A stretch of DNA of 30,827 bases, taken from JAWLGW01 sp964569055 (GTDB lineage Bacteria; Planctomycetota; J058). Position numbers and translations under genes: made by a program. How positions within the stretch are numbered: the stretch's first letter is position 1; every line of letters starts with the position of its first letter. The notes under the pieces are model-generated. The model had not been told where the DNA came from. It saw only the letters and a program-made list of their open reading frames with translations, and made no database searches. This document shows, piece after piece, positions 15,285 through 23,098 of this stretch. The stretch is taken from the NCBI GenBank assembly GCA_964569055.1, contig CAZMSZ010000043.1, positions 1 through 30,827 of the forward strand, in the 5' to 3' direction.

Positions 15285-16805
15285 ATGTTGTTCAAGCTGG
15301 TCCCCGATGACTTCCGGGTGCGCGAGCTGACCCGGTTCGAGCCCGTGGCCAAGGGGCCGGTCTCGGTCTACGAGCTCAAGAAGCGCAAGCTCGACACGTT
15401 CGAGGCGCTGCGGCGGCTCTCGGCCCGCAGCGACGTGCCGCTCGACCGGATCGCCTACGTCGGCCTCAAGGACCGCCAGGCGGTGACGACCCAGCTGATC
15501 TCGGTCGCGGGCGGCCGCCTCGAGCCCGGCCTGCGCGTGCCCGGGATCTGGCTGCGCTACCTCGGTCGCGCCCCCGCGCCGCTCTCGGCCGAGGACCTCG
15601 TGGGCAACGCCTTCGAGCTGGTGGTGCGCGACCTCGGCCCCGAGGACGTGGCCCCCCTGGCCGAGCGCGCCGCGCGCCTGCGGGCGCACGGCTACATCAA
15701 CTACTTCGACGACCAGCGGTTCGGCTCGCTGGTCGCCGGGCAGGGGCTGCCCGGGCGCAAGCTGGTCGACGGCGACTTCGAGGGGTTCGTGCGCGACCTC
15801 CTGACCACGCCCGGCGCCCGCGATCCGCTGCCCGAGAAGCGGTTCAAGCACCTCGTGACCAAGCTGTGGGGGGACTTCGACGCGATCGCGCGCAAGTGGG
15901 GCAACCGCAACCTCAAGTCGGTGGTCGCGCACCTGCGGCGCAAGCCGACCGACTTCGCCGGCGCGACCCGGCGCATGCCCGGCAAGGAGCGCGCGCTCCA
16001 CGTGTTCGCCTACCAGTCGTGGATCTGGAACCGCGCGGTGGCCCGCTACCTCGAGGGTCGGCTCCCGCGCGAGCGCCTCGCCCGCACCCCGTACGTGGGC
16101 GGCGAGCACGTGTGGCCCGAGCTCGCCGCGCAGGAGGCCGCGCCCGCGCTGGCCGCGAGCTTCCCGCTCCTCGACGCCACGGTCGCGCCCGACGACCCCG
16201 CCGTGCGCGCCGCGATCGAGGCCGTCCTGGCGGAGGAGGGGCTGACGATCGAGCGGTTCCAGATCGAGGGGATCCCCGGCTGCTTCTTCAAGCACTACGA
16301 GCGGCCGCTGGTGGTCTCCCCCGCCGACCTCAGGATCGGCGAGCCGGAGGAGGACGACCGGCGCGAGGGCCGCCTCAAGCTGGCGCTGTCGTTCACGCTC
16401 CCGCCGGGCTCCTACGCCACGCTCCTGCTCAAGCGCCTGTTCGGCGCGCTCCCCGAGGAGGGGACCCGCGCGCGCAAGACCTCGCGCGACGAGGCGGAGG
16501 CCGACGCGCGCGGGCGCCGCCGTGGGCCCAAGGAGCGCGGCCGAGGCGATGGCCAGGGTCGCCGCGAGCGCGGCCCACGCGGCGAAGGTCGCGAGGGTCA
16601 CCCCGCGCGCGGCGCGGCGCGCAAGGAGCGCTCGGCGCGGGGCGGGGAGCGGCCCGCGCGGGGGCCGAAGCGCGGGCGGGGCGATGGCCCGCCGGGCGAG
16701 GAGCGCGCGGGCGGCGGGCGGCGCGAGAGTGGGCGCCCGCGCCGCGGACCGGGCAAGAAGCGCGGCCGCGGGGCGCGCGGGGCGCGGCGAGCGCGCGACG
16801 CTTGA
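15285..16805 (+). CDS. truD: tRNA pseudouridine synthase TruD with Arg/Gly-rich C-terminal tail
   Basis: TruD converts uridine 13 of tRNA(Glu) to pseudouridine. The protein has 506 residues. The catalytic domain (about 1-395) shows the TruD motifs: Gly-Leu-Lys-Asp-Arg-Gln (60-65) with nucleophile Asp63, Asn-Tyr-Phe-Asp-Asp-Gln-Arg-Phe-Gly (139-147), the TRUD insertion domain (about 150-330), Gly-Cys-Phe-Phe-Lys-His-Tyr-Glu-Arg (332-340) and Phe-Thr-Leu-Pro-Pro-Gly-Ser-Tyr-Ala-Thr (370-379). Residues about 396-506 are an added low-complexity tail of Arg, Gly, Lys, Glu and Pro, which is not part of the family and is probably disordered and RNA-binding. The ATG at 15285 has no good Shine-Dalgarno. 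The stop overlaps the rsmB start by 4 nt, linking two RNA-modification enzymes. Confidence 0.95.
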   Translation: MLFKLVPDDFRVRELTRFEPVAKGPVSVYELKKRKLDTFEALRRLSARSDVPLDRIAYVGLKDRQAVTTQLISVAGGRLEPGLRVPGIWLRYLGRAPAPLSAEDLVGNAFELVVRDLGPEDVAPLAERAARLRAHGYINYFDDQRFGSLVAGQGLPGRKLVDGDFEGFVRDLLTTPGARDPLPEKRFKHLVTKLWGDFDAIARKWGNRNLKSVVAHLRRKPTDFAGATRRMPGKERALHVFAYQSWIWNRAVARYLEGRLPRERLARTPYVGGEHVWPELAAQEAAPALAASFPLLDATVAPDDPAVRAAIEAVLAEEGLTIERFQIEGIPGCFFKHYERPLVVSPADLRIGEPEEDDRREGRLKLALSFTLPPGSYATLLLKRLFGALPEEGTRARKTSRDEAEADARGRRRGPKERGRGDGQGRRERGPRGEGREGHPARGAARKERSARGGERPARGPKRGRGDGPPGEERAGGGRRESGRPRRGPGKKRGRGARGARRARDA

Positions 16806-18169
16806 GCGACGCCGAGGGGCTGCGGCGCGCGCTCGCGCTGCTGGCGAGCCGCGAGAAGGGCTCGCGCCAGGCCGACCTGCAGGACCTCGCCGGGCAGGCG
16901 GCGGGGCCCGGGGCGCGGCGGCTGACCGCCTGGACGAGCGGCGTGCTCCGTCACCGGCGCACGCTGGGCGTGGTGCTGGGCGCGGTCGCCAAGCGAGCGC
17001 TCAAGAAGGGGACCCCGCTGGCGGTCGCGGCGCTGGAGCTGTTCGGCTATCGCCTCCTGTTCGGCGGCGAGCCGCGCGAGGCGCTGCTCGTCGAGCTCGA
17101 GGGGATCGGCGAGGGCAAGAAGGCGCGCGAGCACGTGGCGCGCGTGCTCGCGGCGCTCGAGGGCGCGATCGCAGAGCGGGTCGCGTGGACGCCGGCCGCC
17201 GAGGCGGACGACGCGCTGCTCCCCCTGTCGCGGAGCGACGCCGTGCGCTTCGCGCGCCCGCTGCTGGGGGCGTCGCGCCGCGGGCCGGCCGGGCGCCTGG
17301 GCGTGCTCTACAGCCTCCCCGACGAGCTGGTGGCGGCCTGGATCGCCGCGCACGGCGAGGAGCGCGCGGCCGAGCTGTGCCGGGCCGCCAACGACCCGCC
17401 CCCGCTGTTCGCCCGCGTCAACCGCCTGCGGGCGAGCGCCGGCGAGCTGAGCGCCGAGCTGGCCGCGGCCGGGGTGGAGGCGCTCGCGACCGAGCTCGCG
17501 ACGGGCTTGCGCCTGGGCGAGGGGCGCGGCGCCTTCCGCCACACCGACGCCTGGCGCCGCGGCGCGTTCTCGATCCAGGACCTCACCGCGCAGCGCGTGG
17601 CGCCCCTCCTCGCGCCCGCGCCGGGCGAGCGCGTGCTCGACCTGTGCGCGGCGCCCGGCGGGAAGGCGACGCACCTCGCCGAGCTGGCGGACGACCGCGC
17701 GGACCTCCTGGCCTGCGACGTCAAGCCCGCCCGGCTGCGCAAGGTCGAGGGCGGCGCGCGCCGCCTCGGCCTGAGCTGTCTGCGCACGCGCCGGGTCGAC
17801 GGCCGCCACGCCACGAGCGACCTCGCGGACGAGGCCCCGTTCGAGGCGGTGCTCGTCGACGCTCCCTGCTCCAACACCGGCGTGCTGCGCCGCCGCCCCG
17901 AGGCGCGCTGGCGCTACGACCGCAAGAGCCAGCAGCGCCTGGCCCGCCAGCAGGCCGACATCCTGGCCCAGGCCGCGCGCCTCGTTGCCCCGGGCGGACG
18001 CCTCGTCTACTCGGTGTGCTCGATCGAGCCCGAGGAGGGCAGCGAGCAGCTGCGCGCGCTGGTCGAGGGCGCGGGCCACCTCGAGCTCGAGCACGAGGAG
18101 CTGTGGCTCCCGAGCCCCGAGGGCGGCGACGGCGGCTACGCGGGGCGGGTCCTCCGGCGCGGGAGCTGA
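16802..18169 (+). CDS. rsmB: 16S rRNA m5C methyltransferase RsmB-like (NusB domain + NOL1/NOP2/Sun)
   Basis: This gene encodes 455 residues. A NusB-like helical RNA-binding domain (about 1-130) precedes a SAM-dependent methyltransferase. Motif I is Leu-Asp-Leu-Cys-Ala-Ala-Pro-Gly-Gly-Lys (279-288); Pro-Cys-Ser-Asn-Thr-Gly (355-360) holds the general-base/release Cys356, and Ser-Val-Cys-Ser-Ile-Glu-Pro-Glu-Glu (404-412) holds the nucleophile Cys406. This two-Cys arrangement with an N-terminal NusB domain is characteristic of RsmB, which makes m5C967 in E. coli 16S rRNA. The start is a TTG at 16802, chosen because it overlaps the truD stop (TTGA) and gives a full NusB domain; no nearby ATG or GTG is in frame. 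Translation is probably coupled to truD. Confidence 0.92.
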   Translation: MSDAEGLRRALALLASREKGSRQADLQDLAGQAAGPGARRLTAWTSGVLRHRRTLGVVLGAVAKRALKKGTPLAVAALELFGYRLLFGGEPREALLVELEGIGEGKKAREHVARVLAALEGAIAERVAWTPAAEADDALLPLSRSDAVRFARPLLGASRRGPAGRLGVLYSLPDELVAAWIAAHGEERAAELCRAANDPPPLFARVNRLRASAGELSAELAAAGVEALATELATGLRLGEGRGAFRHTDAWRRGAFSIQDLTAQRVAPLLAPAPGERVLDLCAAPGGKATHLAELADDRADLLACDVKPARLRKVEGGARRLGLSCLRTRRVDGRHATSDLADEAPFEAVLVDAPCSNTGVLRRRPEARWRYDRKSQQRLARQQADILAQAARLVAPGGRLVYSVCSIEPEEGSEQLRALVEGAGHLELEHEELWLPSPEGGDGGYAGRVLRRGS

Positions 18170-18172
18170 GGC

Positions 18173-18232
18173 GGGTCGCGCCCGGCGCGCGCCGGCCTTG
18201 TCGGCGGGGCGAGGTAGGCTCGGGCGCGACCC
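18173..18232 (+). repeat. Long inverted repeat with nested palindrome downstream of rsmB
   Basis: Twelve-base arms (18173-18184 and 18221-18232, GGGTCGCGCCCG / CGGGCGCGACCC) are perfect complements and enclose a 14-bp palindrome (18182-18195). It begins 3 nt after the rsmB stop. It could end or stabilise the truD-rsmB transcript, or act in the leader of the next gene, but there is no U-tract. Confidence 0.5.
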
Positions 18233-18261
18233 CGAACACACAACGAATGCAGGAGGCGCAC

Positions 18262-18857
18262 GTGCCGCCAGCCTCCGCTCCGCCCCAGGGCTCGAAGCGC
18301 CATCAGCAGCGCGCGCTCGCGCTGATGCGCGCGGTCCACCCCTCGCGCATCGAGACCGAGGTGGCCGTCCCCGAGTCGTCCCGCTGGATCGACGCGCTGC
18401 TGCACGTCGAGCGACCGAACCCGTGCTGGGGCGTGATCGGACCGGATCTCGCCGCGCGCCAGGTCCTCCTCGAGCACTACTCGGCGCCGCCTCAGCGTTC
18501 CCGGCTCACGTCGACGATGATCAAGGCGGCCTGGGCGCTCGACCGCTGGGCCGTGCGGTCGTCGGCACGTCGGCGGCCGCCGCTCACGTTGATCGTCTCG
18601 GTCGGTCGCCCGGCCCGCGGGCTCCGGCTGCTCGGCTCCGAGGACGACCCGGTCGGCGGCCTGTACCGCGCTCGCCTCGGCGCGCTGGAGCTGTTGCTCG
18701 CGGACGTGCGCGGTCTCCCCGACCTGCCAGGCACCCGCTTCCTCCGCACGTTCGACCATCGCCCGGAGGTGGCTGCGGCGAACCTGCGTCGGCTGTACGA
18801 GGACCCGACCCTGAGCCGAGGCGTTAAGCTCGCGATTGGAGAAGCCGTCATGAAGCA
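18262..18857 (+). CDS. Uncharacterised protein, possibly Rpn/PD-(D/E)XK-like; 5' part, cut by gap
   Basis: At least 198 residues are present before the assembly gap. The GTG start at 18262 is preferred because AGGAGG (18251-18256) lies 5 nt upstream; the ATG at 18247 is before that site. Features seen are a helical N-terminus, Glu-Thr-Glu-Val-Ala-Val-Pro...Arg-Trp-Ile-Asp (about 34-48), a His-Tyr-Ser-Ala-Pro-Pro segment (about 76-81) and a beta strand Leu-Thr-Leu-Ile-Val-Ser-Val-Gly-Arg-Pro. Spaced Glu/Asp residues in short strands followed by such a domain recall uncharacterised Rpn-like PD-(D/E)XK proteins, but I cannot confirm the catalytic Lys, so the function stays open. The downstream fragment at 18958 is probably its C-terminus. 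Confidence 0.6.
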
Positions 18858-18957
18858 NNNNNNNNNNNNNNNNNNNNNNNNNNNNNNNNNNNNNNNNNNN
18901 NNNNNNNNNNNNNNNNNNNNNNNNNNNNNNNNNNNNNNNNNNNNNNNNNNNNNNNNN
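18858..18957. other. Assembly gap (100 N)
   Basis: Exactly 100 unknown bases, a conventional scaffold spacer, so the true length is unknown. It interrupts the gene starting at 18262. Confidence 0.99.
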
Positions 18958-19073
18958 TGCTCTTGGCGGCGCTCCAGGAGACGGAGCCCGCCAAGCTGAA
19001 GGAGATCGCGCTCGAGCTCCTCACGAACGCCCGCGCGGAGCGGCCCAAGCGCCGCGCTCGCCGTTCCACGTGA
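18958..19073 (+). CDS. 3' end of a gene, probably the one starting at 18262
   Basis: After the gap one plus-strand frame gives a plausible 38-residue C-terminus: Leu-Leu-Ala-Ala-Leu-Gln-Glu, a Lys/Glu/Leu helix and a basic end (Arg-Pro-Lys-Arg-Arg-Ala-Arg-Arg-Ser-Thr), stopping at TGA 19071-19073. It is on the same strand as the interrupted gene and no start is visible, so it is most simply that gene's end. The frame across the gap cannot be checked. Confidence 0.5.
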
Positions 19074-19086
19074 GCCGCCGGCCCGC

Positions 19087-20328
19087 TCAGTCTCCTGCCG
19101 GCTCCGCCTCCTCCACCCGCTCCTCCTCGCGCCCGTGCGCCTCGGCCTCGACCCAGCGCAGCCGCAGGGCCAGGGCCGCGCGCTCGTCGCGCGCGCCCGG
19201 GCGGTCCATGAGGACCCACAGCGTCTCGCCAGGCCGGAGCGCGAACCGGAGCGTCACGAGCTCGTGCTCGATTCGCGGGCCGCGGGCGCCCCACACCTCG
19301 ACCCGCTCGCCGCGTGACAGCTCGAGCGAACCGACCTCGGCCTCGAGCCAGCCGGCGAGCACCCGCCCCTCCTCGGCCAGCGCGGGCTGCACGCGGATCG
19401 AGTAGCCCGCGAACGGGCCGAGGCCGAGGATCCGCTCGGCGTCGCTGCGCGGGGGGTGCTGGATCGCGGCCAGGGGCGCGCGGTCCACCACGGTGGCCGT
19501 CTCGCCGTCGTTCAGCACCAGGAGCGCGCGGTACGTCCCCACCCCGGGAACGTCGCTCCCCGGCGGCGCCTCGACCGCGAGGGCCAGGGCGGCGGAGGCG
19601 GTCGGGACCTGCACGACGGCGCCCTCGCCCGCGGGCGGCAGGTCGTCGAGGTCGACCTGGCTGAGCTCCGCCTCGAGCTCGATCACCACGTCGTCGAACC
19701 GGCGGCGATCGGCCAGGAACGCGGCCACGGCCGCGCGCACGGCGGGGTCGCCCTCGAGCGTCAGCGCGTGCTCCCCGAACCGGAGCACCAGGAGCGCGCG
19801 GTACGTCCCCACCCCGGGAACGTCGCTCCCCGGCGGCGCCTCGACCGCGAGGGCCAGGGCGGCGGAGGCGGTCGGGACCTGCACGACGGCGCCCTCGCCC
19901 GCGGGCGGCAGGTCGTCGAGGTCGACCTGGCTGAGCTCCGCCTCGAGCTCGATCACCACGTCGTCGAACCGGCGGCGATCGGCCAGGAACGCGGCCACGG
20001 CCGCGCGCACGGCGGGGTCGCCCTCGAGCGTCAGCGCGTGCTCCCCGAACCGGAGCACCTCGCTGGCGGGGGCGGCGCCCGCGATCGTCGGCACCAGACG
20101 GTCGACCGAGCGCACGTGGGTGGCGTCGCTCCAGCCGAGGACCCGCGGGATCGTCGCGCTCTCGACCGGCGCGGCCTCGGCCCGCGCGCCGTACGGGTAG
20201 TCGGCGGGGACCACCAGGTGCAGACGAGGCGGTTCTCCCTCCTCCGCGTCGGACGGCGAGGCGCAGCCCCCCGCGACCGAGGCGAGCGCCCAGAGCAGGA
20301 ACGACCAGGACGGGACGCGGCGCGGCAT
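19087..20328 (-). CDS. Lipoprotein with internal perfect 90-residue duplication
   Basis: This gene encodes 413 residues of unknown family. The lipobox (Ala-Gly-Gly-Cys, Cys22) follows a hydrophobic signal; the ATG at 20328 has an AGGAG Shine-Dalgarno 3 nt upstream, so the start is firm. Residues 91-180 and 181-270 are identical, encoded by an exact 270-bp tandem DNA repeat. Each unit has an Ala-rich helix, an acidic strand segment with Ile-Glu-Leu-Glu-Ala-Glu-Leu and a Gly-Thr-Tyr-Arg-Ala-Leu-Leu-Val-Leu strand. The C-terminal part (about 271-395) looks beta-rich, ending in an acidic tail. The gene is divergent from the receiver-kinase gene, 78 nt apart. Without one repeat unit the protein would be 323 residues and still in frame, so the duplication is either very recent or an assembly error. 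Confidence 0.8.
   Translation of the reverse strand: MPRRVPSWSFLLWALASVAGGCASPSDAEEGEPPRLHLVVPADYPYGARAEAAPVESATIPRVLGWSDATHVRSVDRLVPTIAGAAPASEVLRFGEHALTLEGDPAVRAAVAAFLADRRRFDDVVIELEAELSQVDLDDLPPAGEGAVVQVPTASAALALAVEAPPGSDVPGVGTYRALLVLRFGEHALTLEGDPAVRAAVAAFLADRRRFDDVVIELEAELSQVDLDDLPPAGEGAVVQVPTASAALALAVEAPPGSDVPGVGTYRALLVLNDGETATVVDRAPLAAIQHPPRSDAERILGLGPFAGYSIRVQPALAEEGRVLAGWLEAEVGSLELSRGERVEVWGARGPRIEHELVTLRFALRPGETLWVLMDRPGARDERAALALRLRWVEAEAHGREEERVEEAEPAGD
19514..20053. repeat. Perfect 2 x 270-bp tandem duplication
   Basis: Bases 19514-19783 and 19784-20053 read identically throughout. The hexamer AGCACC starts each copy and recurs at 20054-20059, giving 6 bp of homology at the boundary, as expected from slippage or recombination. 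The length is a multiple of three and keeps the host gene open. Confidence 0.95.
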
Positions 20329-20371
20329 GGGCTCCTCGCGGCGGCGGCGAACCCGCCCTCAAGGCGAGCGC

Positions 20372-20406
20372 GCGGCGGTCCGAAAGAGGATACGGAGGAC
20401 CGCCGC
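20372..20406 (+). promoter_or_regulatory. Hairpin over the ribosome-binding site of the receiver-kinase gene
   Basis: Arms GCGGCGGTCC (20372-20381) and GGACCGCCGC (20397-20406) are perfect 10-bp complements with a 15-nt loop. The right arm ends at the base before the ATG and takes in the end of the Shine-Dalgarno GGAGG (20394-20398). Folding would mask the start site, so translation is probably controlled by this structure (inference). Confidence 0.6.
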
Positions 20407-21701
20407 ATGGCCCGCATCACCATCGTGACCGACGATCTCGACACGCGGATGGAGGCGGTCTCCGCCCTCGACGCCGCCGCGCACGACACCTGCGCGCTCG
20501 CCGCCTCGGCGGTGAGCGGCGGCGCCCTGCCGATCCAGGCCAGCGAGCCCGACGTGCTCGTGGTCGAGGCCGCGGCGCTCCTCGGCGGCGGCGCCGAGCG
20601 GCTGCTCGGCGCCTTCGAGCCGAGCCAGGCGGCGGCCGCCCAGGGGCAGGTCGCCGTCCGCACGCGCGCCCCGGCCATCCTGGTCCTGATCGACGTCGGG
20701 CGCGAGGAGCTGATCATCCCCTGCTTCGACCTCGGGGCGGACGACTACCTGCTCAAGCCGTTCGACCGGCGCGACCTGCTCGGCAAGATCGAGAGCCTCC
20801 AGGCGCAGCGGCTCGGGCTGCTCCAGACGACGACCTACGACCCGATCGCGATCTCCGACGAGGGCATGATCCTGCGCCACCCCGACCTCGGCGAGGACGG
20901 GATCGGCGCGCAGCTCGGGCGCTACGAGGTCCGCGGCCTGCTCGGCCGCGGCGGCTACGGGGTGGTGTACCGCGCGCGCGACGTGACGCTCGAGCGCGAC
21001 GTGGCGCTCAAGGTGCTCCCGCGCGACCTCCACGACAACCCCGAGGCGGTGGCCCGCTTCTTCCGCGAGTCGACCGCGATCTCGCGCCTCGACCACCCCA
21101 ACATCGTGAAGTTCTACGAGGTCGGCTCGTACCGCGGCCGGCTGTACTTCACCATGGAGCTGGTCGACGGCTGCACGCTCAAGGACATCGCCGACCGCGA
21201 GGCGCCGCTCCCCCCGCGCGAGGCCACGTGGTACGTGGCCGGGATCGCCGGCGCCCTGGCCGCGATCGACTCGCTCGGCCTGGTGCACCGCGACGTGAAG
21301 CCCGAGAACGTGCTCGTGACCCGCGACGGGCACGTCAAGCTGATCGACTTCGGCCTGGTGCGCATGCAAGACACCGCCGCGATCACCTCGCAGGAGGACG
21401 TGCTCGGCACGCCGTACTTCATGTGCCCCGAGTACATTCGCGCGCCCGGGATCCCCGACATCCGCTACGACCTGTACGCCCTCGGGGTGACCTACTTCCA
21501 CCTGCTCACCGGCGAGTACCCCTTCGACGGCAAGAACGCCGCGCAGGTCATGGAGCGTCACCTGCGCGCCCCCGCGCCGGACGTGGCCGACTACCAACCC
21601 ACCGTCCCGCTGATCGCCCGCAAGACGGTCGAGCGCCTCCTCCGCAAGGACCCGGGCCGCCGCCCGCAGACCCCGCAGGAGGTCCTCGCCATGCTGCGCC
21701 C
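20407..21701 (+). CDS. Receiver-like domain fused to Ser/Thr protein kinase (3' end in gap)
   Basis: At least 431 residues are present. Residues about 1-130 resemble a response-regulator receiver: acidic pair Asp9-Asp10, Pro48-Asp49 leading to strand 3, and Lys117 in Leu-Lys-Pro-Phe. The phospho-acceptor position is Glu54 instead of Asp, and the usual Thr/Ser after strand 4 is missing. A linker leads to a complete Hanks-type kinase (about 172-431): glycine loop Gly180-Arg-Gly-Gly-Tyr-Gly-Val-Val, Lys202, Glu221, His294-Arg-Asp296 with Lys298 and Asn301, Asp314-Phe-Gly, and Cys-Pro-Glu at 340-342 in place of Ala-Pro-Glu. Catalytic residues are all intact. The ATG at 20407 has GGAGG 8 nt upstream. 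The frame is still open at the gap after the C-lobe, so a C-terminal region may be lost. It is a cytoplasmic signalling protein; the substrate is unknown. Confidence 0.9.
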
Positions 21702-21801
21702 NNNNNNNNNNNNNNNNNNNNNNNNNNNNNNNNNNNNNNNNNNNNNNNNNNNNNNNNNNNNNNNNNNNNNNNNNNNNNNNNNNNNNNNNNNNNNNNNNNN
21801 N
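21702..21801. other. Assembly gap (100 N)
   Basis: Exactly 100 unknown bases. Two convergent genes, the receiver-kinase (+) and the HEAT-like membrane protein (-), both lose their 3' ends here. Confidence 0.99.
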
Positions 21802-23096
21802 AGCTCGAGCAGGCCGTCGATTCGGGCGACCACGCGGTCGGCCAGCATGTTGTCGTCCTCGGGGTGGACCTCGCGGATCCGCGTCTTGCCCCGGGTCAGC
21901 GCCGCGTGGGTGGGCTCGCGGGCGGCGCCGAGGGTCTCGTGGCGGGCCACGATCCCGGCCACCGCCTCGAGCGAGGCGAGCGTGCGCGGGAAGTCGGGGT
22001 CGCCGATCCAGGCCGCCGCGCGCGGCGCGTCCTCGGGCTCGCCGTGGGCCGCGGCCAGCCACAGCAGCTCGGGGGTGACCGCCTCGTCGCTCAGGCGGGC
22101 GCGCACGGCCTCGCGCGCGATCGCGAGGAGCGCCGGGGGAAGCGGCGGGGCAGGCTCGACCTCGGGGTCCGTTTGAAGCCGCGCGCGCTCCACCTCGGGC
22201 GTCGGCTCGGTCAACAGGTCCACCGCGCGCGAGCGGAGCTCCTCGAGCGCGCCGGGGTCCGCCGCCACGCGCACGAGCTGCCGCACCGCCTGCTCGTTCC
22301 CGTCGCGCTCCGGCTCGAGCAGGAGCCCCCCGCCGAGCGCGAGCGCCACGGCGGGCGTCGCGGCCGAGAGCAGCTCGAGCGCCCGCGCCCGCCCGCTGGG
22401 GAGACTGGCCAGCCTCCGCGCCGCGGGGACGGCCACCCGCTCGTCGGCGTCGGCGGCCAGGGTCGCGGCCAGGCCGAGGGCCGGCTCGGCGGCCCGCGCG
22501 GCGAGGAGCGCGAGCGCGACGTTCGCCGCCTCGCGCGCCGCGGGGCCGCCGGCCCGTGCCGCCCGCTCGATCCGCCCGAGCGCGTCTTCGGGCGCCGCCC
22601 GAGAGAGCGTCTCGGCCGCCACGACCCGCACCACCTCGCTGCCGTGCTCCAGGAGGCGCGCGGCGAGCTCCGCGCCGGCGGCGTCGGTGGGGTTCCCCTC
22701 CCCGCTGCGGCGGCGCGCCGCGGCCAGCGCGCTCATGGCCGCCCGCTCGCGCCACCGCGCCACCAGTGGGCGCACGACCGCGTCTGCGAGCAGGAACAGC
22801 GCGTTCGGCGCCGCCAGCCCGATCGCGACCTCGAGCGGAGGGCGGCCGACCCCGAACAGGACGCCCGCGACCAAGAACCCCGCCGGGACCGCGGCGCAGC
22901 CGCCCGGCGCCCGCTGGAACCGCGCCAGGTTCACGAGCGCGGGCACCCCGACCAACAGCGCCAGCGCCGCCGCCAACCCGCCGCGCTCCGCCTCGACCAG
23001 CGGACGCAGGGCGGGCTCGAGCACGACCCACACGCCCAGGATCAGCCCGATCAGGCCGAAGAGCAGCGGCAGGCTCGAGTCGCGCGAGAACAGCAC
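21802..23096 (-). CDS. Membrane-anchored HEAT/ARM-like repeat protein (3' end in gap)
   Basis: At least 431 residues are present. Four hydrophobic segments occur near the N-terminus (about residues 9-30, 38-58, 64-80 and 84-104). Behind them lies a long array of short Ala/Leu-rich helices with the spacing of HEAT or ARM repeats (about 120-420), for example around Ala-Ala-Glu-Thr-Leu-Ser and Val-Pro-Ala-Ala-Arg-Arg-Leu. It probably displays a scaffold on one face of the inner membrane. A GTG at 23096 is taken as start, 2 nt after the stop of the DnaJ-like gene, so the two are surely one operon and may act together. Alternative non-ATG starts just upstream cannot be excluded. No enzyme motif is seen. 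Confidence 0.75.
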
Positions 23097-23098
23097 CG

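Noticed and set aside
19514..20053. The duplication as a CRISPR or mobile-element signature
   Set aside because: There are only two 270-bp copies without spacers, target-site duplications or transposase.
18858..21801. A genomic island bounded by the two gaps
   Set aside because: Base composition and gene style match the flanks and no integrase, tRNA or attachment site is seen; the gaps are assembly spacers.
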